A program made the translations under genes and the position numbers. Below, one piece after another: positions 27,552 through 38,636 of a DNA stretch of 64,000 nt (the stretch's first letter is position 1; each line of letters starts with the position of its first letter). Location of the stretch: positions 620,001-684,000 of the forward strand of contig NZ_JAFBBR010000001.1 in NCBI RefSeq assembly GCF_016907295.1, in the 5' to 3' direction. The notes beneath the pieces are model-generated. The model saw nothing but the letters and a program-made list of their open reading frames with translations, was not told where the DNA came from and ran no database searches. This DNA is from Microbacterium dextranolyticum. Lineage in GTDB: Bacteria > Actinomycetota > Actinomycetes > Actinomycetales > Microbacteriaceae.

Positions 27552-27580
27552 TTGGCCCTGGCATCCGGATGTCGTAGACT
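27552..27580 (+). promoter_or_regulatory. Promoter of the rplM-rpsI(-glmM) operon
   Basis: TTGGCC (27552-27557) and TAGACT (27575-27580) with a 17-bp spacer match the actinobacterial housekeeping consensus. A start near 27587 would leave a leader of about 150 nt before rplM. Confidence 0.6.
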
Positions 27581-27586
27581 CGACCT

Positions 27587-27735
27587 TTGGTGTCCGCCGT
27601 TCGGCGTGATCGACGACGGATGCCTCTCACGAACGTGAGCCCTCCACTGGCGTCTTTCATGGGCTTCGCCTCACGAAAGCACCCCGGAGCGGGATTCACG
27701 AACCTCTCCGTTCGATTCAAGAAAGCAGCACTACT
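27587..27735 (+). ncRNA. Possible structured 5' leader of rplM
   Basis: The 27263-27735 gap holds no gene that I can support. Its last 150 nt can form small hairpins, including CTCAC-GAAC-GTGAG at 27626-27639. L13-S9 operons in several bacteria carry autoregulatory leaders; whether this one does is inference. Confidence 0.35.
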
Positions 27736-28182
27736 GTGACGCGTACCTACACCCCCAAGGCCGGTGAAGTGACCCGCGAGTGGGTCGTCATCGACGCGAC
27801 CGACGTCGTCCTCGGACGCCTCGCCTCGCACGCCGCCCGCATCCTGCGCGGCAAGAACAAGCCCACCTTCGCGAACCACATCGACACCGGTGACTTCGTC
27901 GTCGTCATCAACGCCGAGAAGGTCGCGCTCACGGGCCAGAAGCTCCAGAAGAAGATGGCCTACCGCCACTCCGGCTACCCGGGCGGCCTCACGGCGACCT
28001 CCTACGCCGAGCTCCTCGAGAAGAACCCGGTCCGCGCCGTCGAGAAGGCGATCCGCGGCATGCTCCCCAAGAACAGCCTGGGCCGCCAGCAGCTGTCGAA
28101 GCTGAAGGTCTACGTCGGTGCCGAGCACCCGCACGCTGCCCAGCAGCCCACCCCCTACACCTTCGACCAGGTCGCCCAGTAA
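27736..28182 (+). CDS. rplM: 50S ribosomal protein L13
   Basis: A 148-residue 23S rRNA-binding protein, full length. The start [19 protein letters not shown] and the blocks [28 protein letters not shown] and [12 protein letters not shown] are typical of L13. GTG start; an AAGAAAG stretch lies upstream. It heads the conserved L13-S9 operon, with 35 bp to rpsI. Confidence 0.97.
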   Translation: MTRTYTPKAGEVTREWVVIDATDVVLGRLASHAARILRGKNKPTFANHIDTGDFVVVINAEKVALTGQKLQKKMAYRHSGYPGGLTATSYAELLEKNPVRAVEKAIRGMLPKNSLGRQQLSKLKVYVGAEHPHAAQQPTPYTFDQVAQ

Positions 28183-28217
28183 GCGCCGCTTCGAAACCAG
28201 GAATCAAGGAAACGAAC

Positions 28218-28703
28218 ATGGCGAAGATCGCTGACTCCATCGAAGAGACCCCCGAGTCCTACAGCACCGAGAGCGCGCCCGTCGAGGCCGCCGCGGCTCC
28301 CCGCCCGGTGCTCTCCGTCCCCGGCGCAGCCGTCGGCCGTCGCAAGCAGGCCATCGCCCGCGTGCGCCTGGTCCCCGGCTCGGGCACCATCACGGTGAAC
28401 GGCCGCACCATCGAGGACTACTTCCCGAACAAGCTGCACCAGCAGCTCATCAACGACCCGTTCACGGTGCTCGAGCTCGCCGGCGCCTACGACGTGATCG
28501 CCCGCATCTCCGGCGGCGGCCCCTCGGGCCAGGCCGGTGCCCTGCGCCTGGGCATCGCGCGTGCGCTCAACGAGATCGACGCCGAGAACAACCGCCCGAC
28601 GCTGAAGAAGGCCGGCTTCCTGTCGCGCGACGCGCGCGTCAAGGAGCGCAAGAAGGCCGGTCTCAAGAAGGCCCGCAAGGCTCCTCAGTACTCGAAGCGC
28701 TAA
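28218..28703 (+). CDS. rpsI: 30S ribosomal protein S9
   Basis: A 161-residue protein. An acidic, alanine-rich N-terminal extension of about 35 residues, common in actinobacteria, precedes the S9 core: [47 protein letters not shown] and [10 protein letters not shown]. It ends in the expected basic tail APQYSKR, which reaches the ribosomal P site. AAGGAAACG precedes the ATG. Six bases separate it from glmM. Confidence 0.97.
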   Translation: MAKIADSIEETPESYSTESAPVEAAAAPRPVLSVPGAAVGRRKQAIARVRLVPGSGTITVNGRTIEDYFPNKLHQQLINDPFTVLELAGAYDVIARISGGGPSGQAGALRLGIARALNEIDAENNRPTLKKAGFLSRDARVKERKKAGLKKARKAPQYSKR

Positions 28704-28709
28704 ACACTC

Positions 28710-30053
28710 ATGGCGCTGTTCGGAACGGACGGTGTGCGGGGCCTCGCAAACGGCTCCCTCACCGCCGATCTGGCGCTCACCCTGGCCCAGGCGACTGCTG
28801 TCGTCCTGGGCCAGGGCCGTATCGCCTCTGCACGAAAAGCCGCCGGCAAGCGGCTCACCGCGGTCGTCGCACGCGACCCGCGCCTGTCGGGCGAGTTCCT
28901 CTCGGCCGCCGTCGAGGCCGGTCTCGCCTCATCCGGCGTCGACGTGCTCGAAGCAGGCACCCTGCCCACGCCCGCGGCGGCGTTCCTCATCGGCGACATC
29001 GACGCCGACTTCGGCGTCATGATCTCGGCGTCGCACAACCCCGCCCCCGACAACGGCATCAAGATCTTCGCGCGCGGCGGCGTCAAGCTGCCCGACATCG
29101 TCGAGCAGCGCATCGAAGAGGCCATGACCGGGCCCAAGCTGCAGCCCACCGGCGGCGACGTCGGCCGCGTGACGCGGTTCTCCGACGCCGAAGACCGCTA
29201 CGTCATGCACCTGCTGGCATCCCTGCCGCACCGCCTCGACGGACTGCACGTCGTGCTCGACTGCGCGCACGGCGCGGCATCGGGCGTCTCGCCCGAGACG
29301 TTCCGCAACGCCGGCGCCAAGGTCACCGTCATCGGCGCCGACCCCAACGGACTCAACATCAACGACGGCGTGGGCTCGACCCACCTCGACAAGCTCTCGG
29401 CCGAGGTCATCCGCGTGGGCGCCGACGTCGGCATCGCCCACGACGGCGACGCCGACCGCTGCCTCGCGGTCGACGCCGACGGCAGCATCATCGACGGAGA
29501 CCAGATCATGGCGATCCTCGCCGTGTCGATGAAGCAGCGCGGCGTGCTGCGTTCCGACACCCTCGTCGCCACCGTGATGAGCAACCTGGGCCTGCACCGC
29601 GCCATGGCCGCCAACGGCATCGCCGTCGAGACGACCGGCGTCGGCGACCGTTACGTGCTCGAGCGCATGAACGAGGGCCGCTACTCCCTCGGCGGCGAAC
29701 AGAGTGGCCACGTCATCATGAGCCGCTTCGCCACGACCGGCGACGGTGTGCTCACAGGTCTGCACCTGTGCGCCGAGATGGCCCGCACCGGCAAGACGCT
29801 GGCCGAGCTGGCATCCGTCATGACCGTCTTCCCGCAGGTGCTCGTCAACGTCCGCGGCGTCGAGCGCTCGCGCGCGACCGACCTCGACGTGCTCGATGCC
29901 GTGCGTGCTGCCGAGCTCGAGCTGGGCGACAGCGGACGCGTGCTGCTGCGCCCCTCGGGCACCGAGCCGATGGTGCGCGTGATGGTCGAAGCCGCCTCGC
30001 AGGCCGACGCCCAGCGCATCGCCGACGAACTCGCCGACGTCGTCCGCGGCTGA
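28710..30053 (+). CDS. glmM: Phosphoglucosamine mutase
   Basis: Converts glucosamine-6-phosphate to glucosamine-1-phosphate for UDP-GlcNAc and cell-wall synthesis. It has 447 residues, normal length. The N-terminus is FGTDGVRG. The phosphoserine is S108 in [13 protein letters not shown]. The metal-binding loop is [11 protein letters not shown], the sugar-binding loop EQSGHVI and the phosphate-binding loop [14 protein letters not shown]. It directly follows rpsI, as in many actinobacteria, and is likely co-transcribed with the ribosomal genes. Its substrate comes from GlmS, encoded at 33836. Confidence 0.95.
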   Translation: MALFGTDGVRGLANGSLTADLALTLAQATAVVLGQGRIASARKAAGKRLTAVVARDPRLSGEFLSAAVEAGLASSGVDVLEAGTLPTPAAAFLIGDIDADFGVMISASHNPAPDNGIKIFARGGVKLPDIVEQRIEEAMTGPKLQPTGGDVGRVTRFSDAEDRYVMHLLASLPHRLDGLHVVLDCAHGAASGVSPETFRNAGAKVTVIGADPNGLNINDGVGSTHLDKLSAEVIRVGADVGIAHDGDADRCLAVDADGSIIDGDQIMAILAVSMKQRGVLRSDTLVATVMSNLGLHRAMAANGIAVETTGVGDRYVLERMNEGRYSLGGEQSGHVIMSRFATTGDGVLTGLHLCAEMARTGKTLAELASVMTVFPQVLVNVRGVERSRATDLDVLDAVRAAELELGDSGRVLLRPSGTEPMVRVMVEAASQADAQRIADELADVVRG

Positions 30054-30059
30054 CTCGCG

Positions 30060-31015
30060 CCCTGCCCGTGCGGGCGCGGGCGTGGGTTTGTGTGGGCTGG
30101 GTGCGTGGGGCTGGGTGTGTGGGACTGGGCGTGGGTTTTGGGGTCGCGTGGTGTCGCGTGGGCGTGGGTTTGTGTGGGTTTTGGGTCGCGTGGTGTCGGG
30201 CCGGCGTGGGTTTGGGGTCGCGTGGTGTCGCGTGCTCCGGGTTTGGGGTCGCGTGGTGTCGCTCGCCGGGCGGTGAGGCGGCCGCTGGCGACCCTAAACA
30301 GGTGGGCGATCCCGTCACCTTGGTGTCCTCGAACACCTTGTTGACCCCGAGGGGGCGATCCCGAAGCAGAGGGGGATGCCAGGGGGGTCGCGTCCTGGGT
30401 GTCTCGTCCCCGGGGCGGCGTGCCCGGAGGGCGCGTGCTCGGGGTTTGGGGTCGCGTGGTGTCGGGCCGGCGCGGGTTTGGGGTCGCGTGGTGTCGCTCG
30501 CCGGGCGGTGAGGCGGCCATTGGCGACCCCAAACAGGTGGGCGATCCCGTCACCTTGGTGTCCTCGAACACCTTGTTGACCCCGAGGGGGCGATCCCGAG
30601 GGGGCGATCCCGAAGCAGAGGGGGGATGCCAGGGGGGGCGTCCTGGGTGTCTCGTCCCCGGGGCGGCGTGCCCGGAGGGCGCGTGCTCGGGGTCTGGGCC
30701 GCGTGGTGTCGGGCCGGCGCGGGTTTGGGGTCGCGTGGTGTCGGGCCGGCGCGGGTTTGGGTCGCGTGGTGTCGCGTGGGCGCGGGTTTAGGGTCGCGTG
30801 GTGTCGCGTGCTCCGGGTTTGGGGTCGCGTGGTGTCGCTCGCCGGGCGGTGAGGCGGCCATGGGCGACCCCAAACAGGTGGGCGATCCCGTCACCTTGGT
30901 GTCCTCGAACACCTTGTTGACCCCGAAGGGGGGGGGGAGCCCGAGGGGGCGATCCCAAGGGGACGACACCGAAGCAGAGGGGGATGCCAGGGGGGTCGTG
31001 TCCTGAACGGCCCGC
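30060..31015. repeat. GC-rich intergenic repeat block with three ~235-nt copies
   Basis: No gene is supported between glmM and the Ppx gene. Three long copies begin GTTTGGGGTCGCGTGGTGTC at about 30241, 30476 and 30817. Each runs through GGCGATCCCGTCACCTTGG, CTCGAACACCTTGTTGACC and GAAGCAGAGGGGGATGCC. The short unit GGGTTTGGGGTCGCGTGGTGTCG also recurs between them at about 31-33 nt, and inverted forms (GCGACCCCAAAC) occur once per long copy. Copies 1 and 2 also share a downstream segment ending GCGGCGTGCCCGGAGGGCG. Confidence 0.85.
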
Positions 31016-31073
31016 CCCGGCCCGGGGCCGGGCAGGGCAGGCCCCGGACCGGACGGCCGTGGCGGGCGCCTGA

Positions 31074-32018
31074 TCAGACCGCGGGGGCGCTCCAACTGAG
31101 CGACTCGATGTAGCGCAGCAGCACGCCCTCGCGCAGAGCCCACGGGCTCACCTCGAGCTCGTCGATGTCGAGCAGGGTCATCGCGGTGTGCAGCACGACG
31201 GCGCCGGCCACGATCTGGAAGGCGCGGTCGGCCGTGATCCCGGGAAGCTCCTGGCGTGCGCTCGCGGGCAGGCGCGACAGCCGTGGGATCCACGAGCCCA
31301 GAGCGCCGCGAGGTAGCAGCATCCGTTCGCTTCCGCTCCATCCGGGCACGGGGTACCCCGCGAGCTTCGCGAGCGACCGGATCGCCTTCGACGACCCGAC
31401 GACGTGGTCGGAGCGCGGCTGGCCGGCCATCGCGGCGACGACCGGCGCCAGCGTTTCGCGCGCGTGGGCGCGCAGCACCTCGACCGCCTCTTCGCCGGGA
31501 GGATCCTGCGACAGGAACTCGACCGTCATCCGGCCCGCGCCCAGCGGCACCGAGGATGCCACGTCGGGCAGTTCGTCGGCGCCCGCGGCGATCTCGAGCG
31601 ACCCGCCGCCGATGTCGAACAGCAGGATCTGCCCCGCCGACCACCCGAACCAGCGCCGCACCGCGAGGAACGTGAACCGCGCCTCGGACTCACCGCCGAG
31701 CACCTGCAGGTCTTGGCCGAGCGCTTCTTCGATGCGTGCGATCACGTCGGCGCCGTTCGTTGCCTCGCGCACGGCGCTGGTGGCCGTCGCGAGCAGCTCG
31801 GCGACGTTCTCGCGCTCGGCGACGGCGCGCGCCTCGGACACGGCCGAGACCAGGGCATCCACCCCCTCGGCGCTGATCGAGCCGTCCTCCTGCAGGTATC
31901 GCATGAGGCGCAGGACCGTCCTCTTGCTCGTCGTGGCCTGCGGGCGCCCGCCGGGGCGGACATCGGCGACGAGCAGGTGAACGGTGTTCGAGCCGATGTC
32001 GAGCACTCCGAGACGCAT
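31074..32018 (-). CDS. Ppx/GppA phosphatase family protein
   Basis: An exopolyphosphatase / guanosine pentaphosphate phosphohydrolase-type enzyme of 314 residues with an actin-like ATPase fold. N-terminal phosphate loop LDIGSNTVHLLVADV; second loop LLFDIGGGSLEIA with VPLGAGRMT; then DHVVGSSKAIRSLA. Two Ppx-type members are usual in actinobacteria, and several are active on short-chain polyphosphate rather than on pppGpp, so I do not choose between them. Repeat-rich DNA flanks it on both sides. Confidence 0.9.
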   Translation of the reverse strand: MRLGVLDIGSNTVHLLVADVRPGGRPQATTSKRTVLRLMRYLQEDGSISAEGVDALVSAVSEARAVAERENVAELLATATSAVREATNGADVIARIEEALGQDLQVLGGESEARFTFLAVRRWFGWSAGQILLFDIGGGSLEIAAGADELPDVASSVPLGAGRMTVEFLSQDPPGEEAVEVLRAHARETLAPVVAAMAGQPRSDHVVGSSKAIRSLAKLAGYPVPGWSGSERMLLPRGALGSWIPRLSRLPASARQELPGITADRAFQIVAGAVVLHTAMTLLDIDELEVSPWALREGVLLRYIESLSWSAPAV

Positions 32019-32041
32019 CCCGCCAGGTTAGCGCCCCCTCC

Positions 32042-32105
32042 GTGCGTCCGTGCGTCCGTGCGTCTGTGCGTCTGTGCGTCTGTGCGTCTGTGCGTCCGTG
32101 CGTCC
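32042..32105. repeat. Short tandem octamer repeat
   Basis: About eight consecutive copies of TGCGTCYG (TGCGTCCG or TGCGTCTG), immediately upstream of the Ppx gene start. Slippage-prone; no coding role. Confidence 0.8.
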
Positions 32106-32116
32106 GGCCGTGCTGG

Positions 32117-32183
32117 CGAGACAAGACACCCGTGGCGAGACCGGATGCCAGGCATCCTGTCTCGGCGTGATCGTCCTGTCTCA
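32117..32183. repeat. 19-nt-period inverted-box element, CGAGACAGG family, copy 1 (2+2 boxes)
   Basis: Boxes at 32117 (CGAGACAAG) and 32136 (CGAGACCGG), 19 nt apart. An 11-nt loop follows, then inverted boxes CCTGTCTCG at 32156 and CCTGTCTCA at 32175, also 19 nt apart. Confidence 0.85.
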
Positions 32184-32263
32184 CGCGTGGCAAGCGGCGG
32201 CGACGCAGCGAGGCGCGCGGGGCTGGCGCTGGCGGCCGTGCTGGCGTGGCAGGGTATCCGGGG

Positions 32264-32330
32264 CGAGACAGGGCGTCTGTGGTGAGACAGGATGCCTGGC
32301 GCCCTGTTTCGGCGTGATCGTCTTGTCTCA
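32264..32330. repeat. 19-nt-period inverted-box element, CGAGACAGG family, copy 2 (2+2 boxes)
   Basis: Boxes at 32264 and 32283, an 11-nt loop, inverted boxes at 32303 (CCTGTTTCG) and 32322 (CTTGTCTCA). Paired changes such as GTTTCG are G-U compatible in RNA. A CTGGCGCTGGCGGCCGTG spacer joins the copies. Confidence 0.85.
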
Positions 32331-32411
32331 TGCGCCGCGTCGCGTGGCGAGCGGCGGGCGCGGCGCGGGGCTGGCGCTGGCGGCCGTGCTGGCGTGGCAG
32401 GGGATCCGGGG

Positions 32412-32497
32412 CGAGACAGGGGATCCGTGGCGAGACAGGATGCCTGGCATCCTGTCTCGGCGTGATCGTCTTGTTTCGGCGTGATCGTCCTGTCTCA
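32412..32497. repeat. 19-nt-period inverted-box element, CGAGACAGG family, copy 3 (2+3 boxes)
   Basis: Boxes at 32412 and 32431, an 11-nt loop, then three inverted boxes at 32451, 32470 and 32489, each 19 nt after the last. The right arm has gained one 19-nt unit. Confidence 0.85.
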
Positions 32498-32580
32498 CGC
32501 GTGGCAAGCGGCGGCGACGCGGCGCGGCGCGGCGCGGGGCTGGCGCTGGCGGCCGTGCTGGCGTGGCAGGGTATCCGGGG

Positions 32581-32666
32581 CGAGACAGGGCATCCGCGGC
32601 GAGACAGGGTATTCGTGGTGAGGCAGGATGCCTGGCGCCCTGTCTCGGCGTGATCGTCCTGTCTCG
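32581..32666. repeat. 19-nt-period inverted-box element, CGAGACAGG family, copy 4 (3+2 boxes)
   Basis: Three direct boxes at 32581, 32600 and 32619, an 11-nt loop, two inverted boxes at 32639 and 32658. Here the left arm has the extra unit. A GGCGCGGCGAGACGC-type low-complexity stretch leads from it to coaA. Confidence 0.85.
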
Positions 32667-32772
32667 CGCGTGGCGCGGCGCGGCGAGGCGGCGTGGCGAG
32701 ACGCGGCGCGGCGAGACGCGGCGCGGCGCAGCAGCGCGCCGCAGCGCGAGGCTGGCGGCTAGAGTGGGCGCG

Positions 32773-33720
32773 ATGTCCACCGAAGACGCGACGACCGACG
32801 TCGCCTCGCTGTACCGCGAGGTCGACCGAGCCGAGTGGGCGGCCCTCGCCCCCGGCATCCCGGCCCCTCTCACCGAGACCGAGGTCGTGCAGCTGCGCGG
32901 CATCGGCGACCGCCTCGACCTCACCGAGGTGCGCGAGGTGTACCTGCCGCTGAGCCGGCTGCTGTCGACGTACGCCGAGAACACGAAGCGACTCGGCGCC
33001 GAGACCTCCGCGTTCCTGCGCGAGCCCGACACGACGACTCCCTTCGTCGTCGGCGTCGCCGGCTCGGTCGCCGTCGGAAAGTCGACCATCGCGCGCCTGC
33101 TGCGCGAGCTCATGAGCCGGTGGCCCGGCACGCCCCGTGTCGAGCTGGTCACCACCGACGGGTTCCTGTACTCCAACGACGAGCTCGAGCGCCGCGGCAT
33201 CATGCACCGCAAGGGGTTTCCCGAGTCGTACGATCGGCGCGCCCTGGTGCGCTTTCTCACCGACGTGAAATCCGGTGCCCCCGAAGCGCGCGCCCCGTTC
33301 TACTCGCACATGCGGTACGACATCATCCCCGACGCCCTCGTCACCGTGCGCCGCCCCGACGTCGTCATCGTCGAGGGGTTGAACGTGCTCTCACCACCCC
33401 CGACGCCCAACGACGTCGCGGTCAGCGACCTGTTCGACTTCTCGATCTACGTGGATGCCGACGAGGCCGACATCGCCCAGTGGTACGTCGACCGCTTTCT
33501 CGCGCTCCGCCAAGGCGCGTTCTCGAACCCGAGCTCGTTCTTCAGAGTGTTCGCCGAGCTGTCGGACGCCGAAGCGGTCGACACCGCGATGGGGTACTGG
33601 AACGACATCAACCTGCCGAACCTGCGCGAGAACGTCGCCCCGACACGGCACCGGGCGACCCTCGTGCTGAACAAGGCCGCCGACCACACCGTCGAGAGCG
33701 TGCTGCTGCGCAAGCTCTGA
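32773..33720 (+). CDS. coaA: Type I pantothenate kinase
   Basis: Phosphorylates pantothenate, the first step of coenzyme A synthesis. It has 315 residues, matching the family. The P-loop is GVAGSVAVGKST at 94-105; further blocks are LVTTDGFLYSND, RRGIMHRKGFPESYD and VIVEGLNVL. I chose the ATG at 32773; the frame stays open upstream only through the repeat array, which is not protein-like. The repeat elements end about 100 bp before the start, so its promoter must lie in or next to them. Confidence 0.95.
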   Translation: MSTEDATTDVASLYREVDRAEWAALAPGIPAPLTETEVVQLRGIGDRLDLTEVREVYLPLSRLLSTYAENTKRLGAETSAFLREPDTTTPFVVGVAGSVAVGKSTIARLLRELMSRWPGTPRVELVTTDGFLYSNDELERRGIMHRKGFPESYDRRALVRFLTDVKSGAPEARAPFYSHMRYDIIPDALVTVRRPDVVIVEGLNVLSPPPTPNDVAVSDLFDFSIYVDADEADIAQWYVDRFLALRQGAFSNPSSFFRVFAELSDAEAVDTAMGYWNDINLPNLRENVAPTRHRATLVLNKAADHTVESVLLRKL

Positions 33721-33835
33721 CGCCGCTGTCAGCGGTGCCCGCCGCCCGACCCGCCGCCCGCCCCACTGGCCGGTGCGGCATTTTCTCCAGGTTTGTCAGG
33801 CATCCGCACAAACCCCCGAGACTACCCTGGGGACT

Positions 33836-35698
<1,863 letters not shown>

Positions 35699-35747
35699 CC
35701 GCGGGGCCGGGCCCGGGGGAGCGGAAACGCGGGGATAGGCTGGGGGG

Positions 35748-36104
35748 ATGATCGTCGGTATCGGCGTCGACCTGGTCGACATCCCACGATTCGAGCGTTC
35801 CCTGGAGCGCACGCCCCGGCTCGCCGAGCGGCTGTTCGCCCCGGCGGAGCGCGCGCTCAAGCCGCACTCGCTCGCCGCGCGCTACGCCGCGAAAGAGGCC
35901 CTGATCAAGGCTCTCGGCGGCTCGGACGGCGTGCACTGGACCGAGATCGAGATCGCCTCCGAGCCGAGCGGGCGCCCCGTCTTCTCGCTCTGCGGCGAGA
36001 CGTCGGCGACGGTGGATGCCCGGGGCATCACCGCCCTGCACCTCTCCCTCAGCCACGACGCGGGACTCGCGACGGCCTACGTCGTGGCGGAGGCATCCGC
36101 ATGA
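35748..36104 (+). CDS. acpS: Holo-[acyl-carrier-protein] synthase
   Basis: Transfers 4'-phosphopantetheine from CoA to acyl carrier protein. It has 118 residues, the usual length for AcpS. The N-terminal GIGVDLVDIPRFE carries the metal-binding Asp; RYAAKEALIKALG holds the catalytic Glu/Lys region; LSLSHDAGLATAYVV ends the domain. Preceded by GCTGGGGGG. It overlaps alr by four bases (ATGA). Confidence 0.93.
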   Translation: MIVGIGVDLVDIPRFERSLERTPRLAERLFAPAERALKPHSLAARYAAKEALIKALGGSDGVHWTEIEIASEPSGRPVFSLCGETSATVDARGITALHLSLSHDAGLATAYVVAEASA

Positions 36105-37225
36105 GCCGTCTGCCCGCCGGAGTGCTGCGCGAAGCACTGATCGACACCACCGCCATCACCGAGAACGTGCGGCACCTGCGGCGCCTCACCGACTCGCAGG
36201 TCATCGCCGTCGTCAAGGCCGACGGGTACGGACACGGCGCCGTGCGGTCGGCGGTCGCGGCCCTCGCGGGAGGTGCGAGTCGGATCGGCGTCTCGGACAT
36301 CACCGAGGCCCTCGCCCTGCGCGCCGCGGGCATCGACGCCCCGATCTTCGCCTGGCTGCACGCCCCCGGTGCCTCGTTCGTCGAGGCCGCCGCGCAGCGG
36401 ATCGAACTGGGCATCTCGAGCATGGCGCAGCTGCAGGCCGCGGCCGACGCGGCATCGCCCGACGTGCCCGTCGGCGTGCACCTGAAAGCCGAGACCGGCC
36501 TCGGCCGCAACGGCATCGCGCCTGCCGAGCTGCCGGCGGTGTTCGCCGAGGCGGCACGGCTCGAGCGGATCGGGCGGCTGCGCGTCATCGGCATCTTCAG
36601 CCACCTCTCCAACACGACCGTCGACGACGACCGGGCCGCCGTGGCGCGGTTCCGCGAGGCGCTCGCGCTCGCCGCGTCGGTCGGACTCGAACCCGAATTG
36701 CGGCACATCGCCGCCTCGCACGCGGCGATCGACCTGCCCGAGGCCCGGTTCGGGTGCGTGCGCCTCGGTCTCGCCATCTACGGGCTGTCGCCGTTCGCCG
36801 ACCGGACGTCGGCCGACCTGGGCCTGCACCCCGCGATGACCCTGCGCGGTGCCGTGGCCGCCGTGCGCCGCGTTCCGGCCGGCCAGGGCGTCTCGTACGG
36901 GTACCTGCACCGCGCCGAGACCGAGACGACCCTCGCCCTCGTGCCCCTCGGCTACGCCGACGGCGTGCCGCGCGCCGCCTCGTCGGGGGCGGCGGTGCGC
37001 ATCGCCGGCGAGACCTTCCCGGTCGCCGGGCGCATCGCCATGGACCAGTTCGTCGTCGACGTCGGCGACCACGAGGTCGCGGTCGGCGACGCCGCCGTGC
37101 TGTTCGGCGATCCGACTCTCGGCGACCCCGCGGTCGAGGTGTGGGCGGATGCCGCCGACACCGTCAACTACGAGGTCGTCACCCGCATCGGTCCGCGCGT
37201 CCCGCGGCGCGAGGTCGAGCGGTGA
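36101..37225 (+). CDS. alr: Alanine racemase
   Basis: Interconverts L- and D-alanine for peptidoglycan. It has 374 residues, PLP-dependent. The PLP lysine is K39 in VVKADGYGHG; HLKAETGLGRNGI and ASHAAIDLPEARFGCVRLG belong to the barrel; the C-terminal domain has the catalytic Tyr in VSYGYLHRAE and PVAGRIAMDQFVVDVG. It overlaps acpS, so the two are coupled. About 155 bp of GC-rich sequence without a supported gene separate it from tsaE. Confidence 0.95.
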   Translation: MSRLPAGVLREALIDTTAITENVRHLRRLTDSQVIAVVKADGYGHGAVRSAVAALAGGASRIGVSDITEALALRAAGIDAPIFAWLHAPGASFVEAAAQRIELGISSMAQLQAAADAASPDVPVGVHLKAETGLGRNGIAPAELPAVFAEAARLERIGRLRVIGIFSHLSNTTVDDDRAAVARFREALALAASVGLEPELRHIAASHAAIDLPEARFGCVRLGLAIYGLSPFADRTSADLGLHPAMTLRGAVAAVRRVPAGQGVSYGYLHRAETETTLALVPLGYADGVPRAASSGAAVRIAGETFPVAGRIAMDQFVVDVGDHEVAVGDAAVLFGDPTLGDPAVEVWADAADTVNYEVVTRIGPRVPRREVER

Positions 37226-37379
37226 CACCGCGCGCCGCCGGCGCTCGCGGCGGTGCGCGTCGGAGCGCTGCGCTGGACGGCTGCGCCCTCGACGGGCCCG
37301 GCTTCGACGGGCCGGCCGTGCGCCGGAATGCGCGCGCCGCGGCATCCGTTCTCTTCTGCGGCAGAGAAGGAGGCGCACG

Positions 37380-37889
37380 ATGACGGGACTCGATGCCTTC
37401 GTCGGCGAACGCGAGGTGGCATCGGCCGGCGACATGGAGGCGCTCGGCCGCGACCTGGGAGCGGCGCTCGGCGCCGGCGATCTGGTCGTGCTGACCGGGC
37501 CCCTCGGCGCAGGCAAGACGACGCTGACCCGCGGGATCGCCGAGGCGCTCGGCGTCCGCGGGCGCGTGCAGAGCCCGACCTTCGTGATCGCTCGCACGCA
37601 TCCGTCGCTGGGCGACGGACCGGCCCTCGTCCACGTCGACGCCTACCGGCTCGGCACCGACGGCGAGCTCGACGACCTCGACATCGATTTCGCGCATTCC
37701 GTCGTGATCGCCGAGTGGGCCGCCCCGTTCGCCGCCGCCGTCGCCGACCACTGGTGGGAGGTCGAGATCGACCGGGGCTGGTCGGGCACCGGCGTCGACA
37801 ACGCCTGCGGCACGGCGGGGCACCATGTCGCCGACATGGAGGATGCCGCGCCGCGCCTGGTCACGATCACCCGGCGCTCCCGCTCCTGA
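37380..37889 (+). CDS. tsaE: tRNA threonylcarbamoyladenosine biosynthesis ATPase TsaE
   Basis: The ATPase that resets the TsaB-TsaD complex during t6A37 modification of ANN-decoding tRNAs. It has 169 residues. The P-loop is GPLGAGKTT (40-48), followed by VQSPTFVIARTHP, LVHVDAYRLG and VVIAEWAAP. The C-terminal part is slightly extended (VDNACGTAGHHVADMEDA). The ATG at 37380 has an excellent site, AAGGAGG, upstream. It begins the tsaE-tsaB-rimI-tsaD run. Confidence 0.93.
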   Translation: MTGLDAFVGEREVASAGDMEALGRDLGAALGAGDLVVLTGPLGAGKTTLTRGIAEALGVRGRVQSPTFVIARTHPSLGDGPALVHVDAYRLGTDGELDDLDIDFAHSVVIAEWAAPFAAAVADHWWEVEIDRGWSGTGVDNACGTAGHHVADMEDAAPRLVTITRRSRS

Positions 37890-37955
37890 CCCGCTTCTTT
37901 TCCGCTCCGCGCTGACGCGGGGGACGGCAGAAACGGGGGAGATACGCTGGGGAGC

Positions 37956-38636
37956 GTGATTGTTGGCATCGACACCTCGCTCGGCACGGCCGTCGCCGTC
38001 GTCGAAGACGACGGGGTCGTGCGCGCCGAGGCATCCAGCGAGAACCCGCTCGCGCACGCCGAAGTCATCGGCACGCTGCTGCAGAACGTGCTCGCCGGCG
38101 CCGCACACGGCCCGGTCGGGGCGACGACGGCCGCCACGCCGGTCGAGGTGACGCACGTCGCGGCGGGCATGGGACCCGGGCCCTTCACGGGACTGCGCGT
38201 CGGCATCGCCGCGGCACGCGCCTTCGCCCTCGGCCGGAGTGTTCCCGTGGTCGCCGTGCCGAGCCACGACGCGGCCGCCCTCGCCCTGCTGATGCACGCC
38301 GCCCTCGCCGACCCCTTCGACGACGCGTCGCGATTCGCGGTCGTCACCGACGCACGCCGGCGCGAGTACGCCTACTCGGTCTACGACGGGCTCGACGACG
38401 ACGGCATCCCCGTGCGCGTCGCCGGCCCCGCCCTCGCCCCGCGCGACGACGTCGACGCCGTGCTCGCGGGCCTCGGCGCCGAGCGGCGCGACGTCACCGC
38501 GATCCCCGCGGCGATGGTCGCCGCCCTCGCCGCGCGCGCGATCGCCGCGGGCCGCGCGCTCACCGGCGACGAGCCCCTCTACCTGCGCGCCCCCGACGTC
38601 ACCCTGCCCGCCGCGTCGAAGCGGGTGAGCGCATGA
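37956..38636 (+). CDS. tsaB: tRNA threonylcarbamoyladenosine biosynthesis protein TsaB
   Basis: The non-catalytic partner of TsaD in t6A synthesis. It has 226 residues with an ASKHA-fold start, [19 protein letters not shown], then [18 protein letters not shown] and [20 protein letters not shown], which are standard for TsaB. GTG start with GGGGAG upstream. Overlaps rimI by four bases (ATGA). Confidence 0.93.
   Translation: MIVGIDTSLGTAVAVVEDDGVVRAEASSENPLAHAEVIGTLLQNVLAGAAHGPVGATTAATPVEVTHVAAGMGPGPFTGLRVGIAAARAFALGRSVPVVAVPSHDAAALALLMHAALADPFDDASRFAVVTDARRREYAYSVYDGLDDDGIPVRVAGPALAPRDDVDAVLAGLGAERRDVTAIPAAMVAALAARAIAAGRALTGDEPLYLRAPDVTLPAASKRVSA

Noticed and set aside
27366..27638. Open frame of about 90 codons before rplM
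   Set aside because: No ribosome site, no recognisable pattern, and it overlaps the predicted rplM promoter.
30060..31015. Repeats considered as a CRISPR array
   Set aside because: Units are long and internally repetitive, spacers are not unique or of constant length, and no cas gene is in the window.
32117..32666. CGAGACAGG elements considered as coding sequence upstream of coaA
   Set aside because: The frame open into coaA reads only through repeats with no conserved protein pattern; the family length of CoaA matches the start at 32773.
33721..33835. glmS ribozyme in the glmS leader
   Set aside because: The gap is too short for the ribozyme and carries none of its recognisable core; actinobacteria generally lack it.
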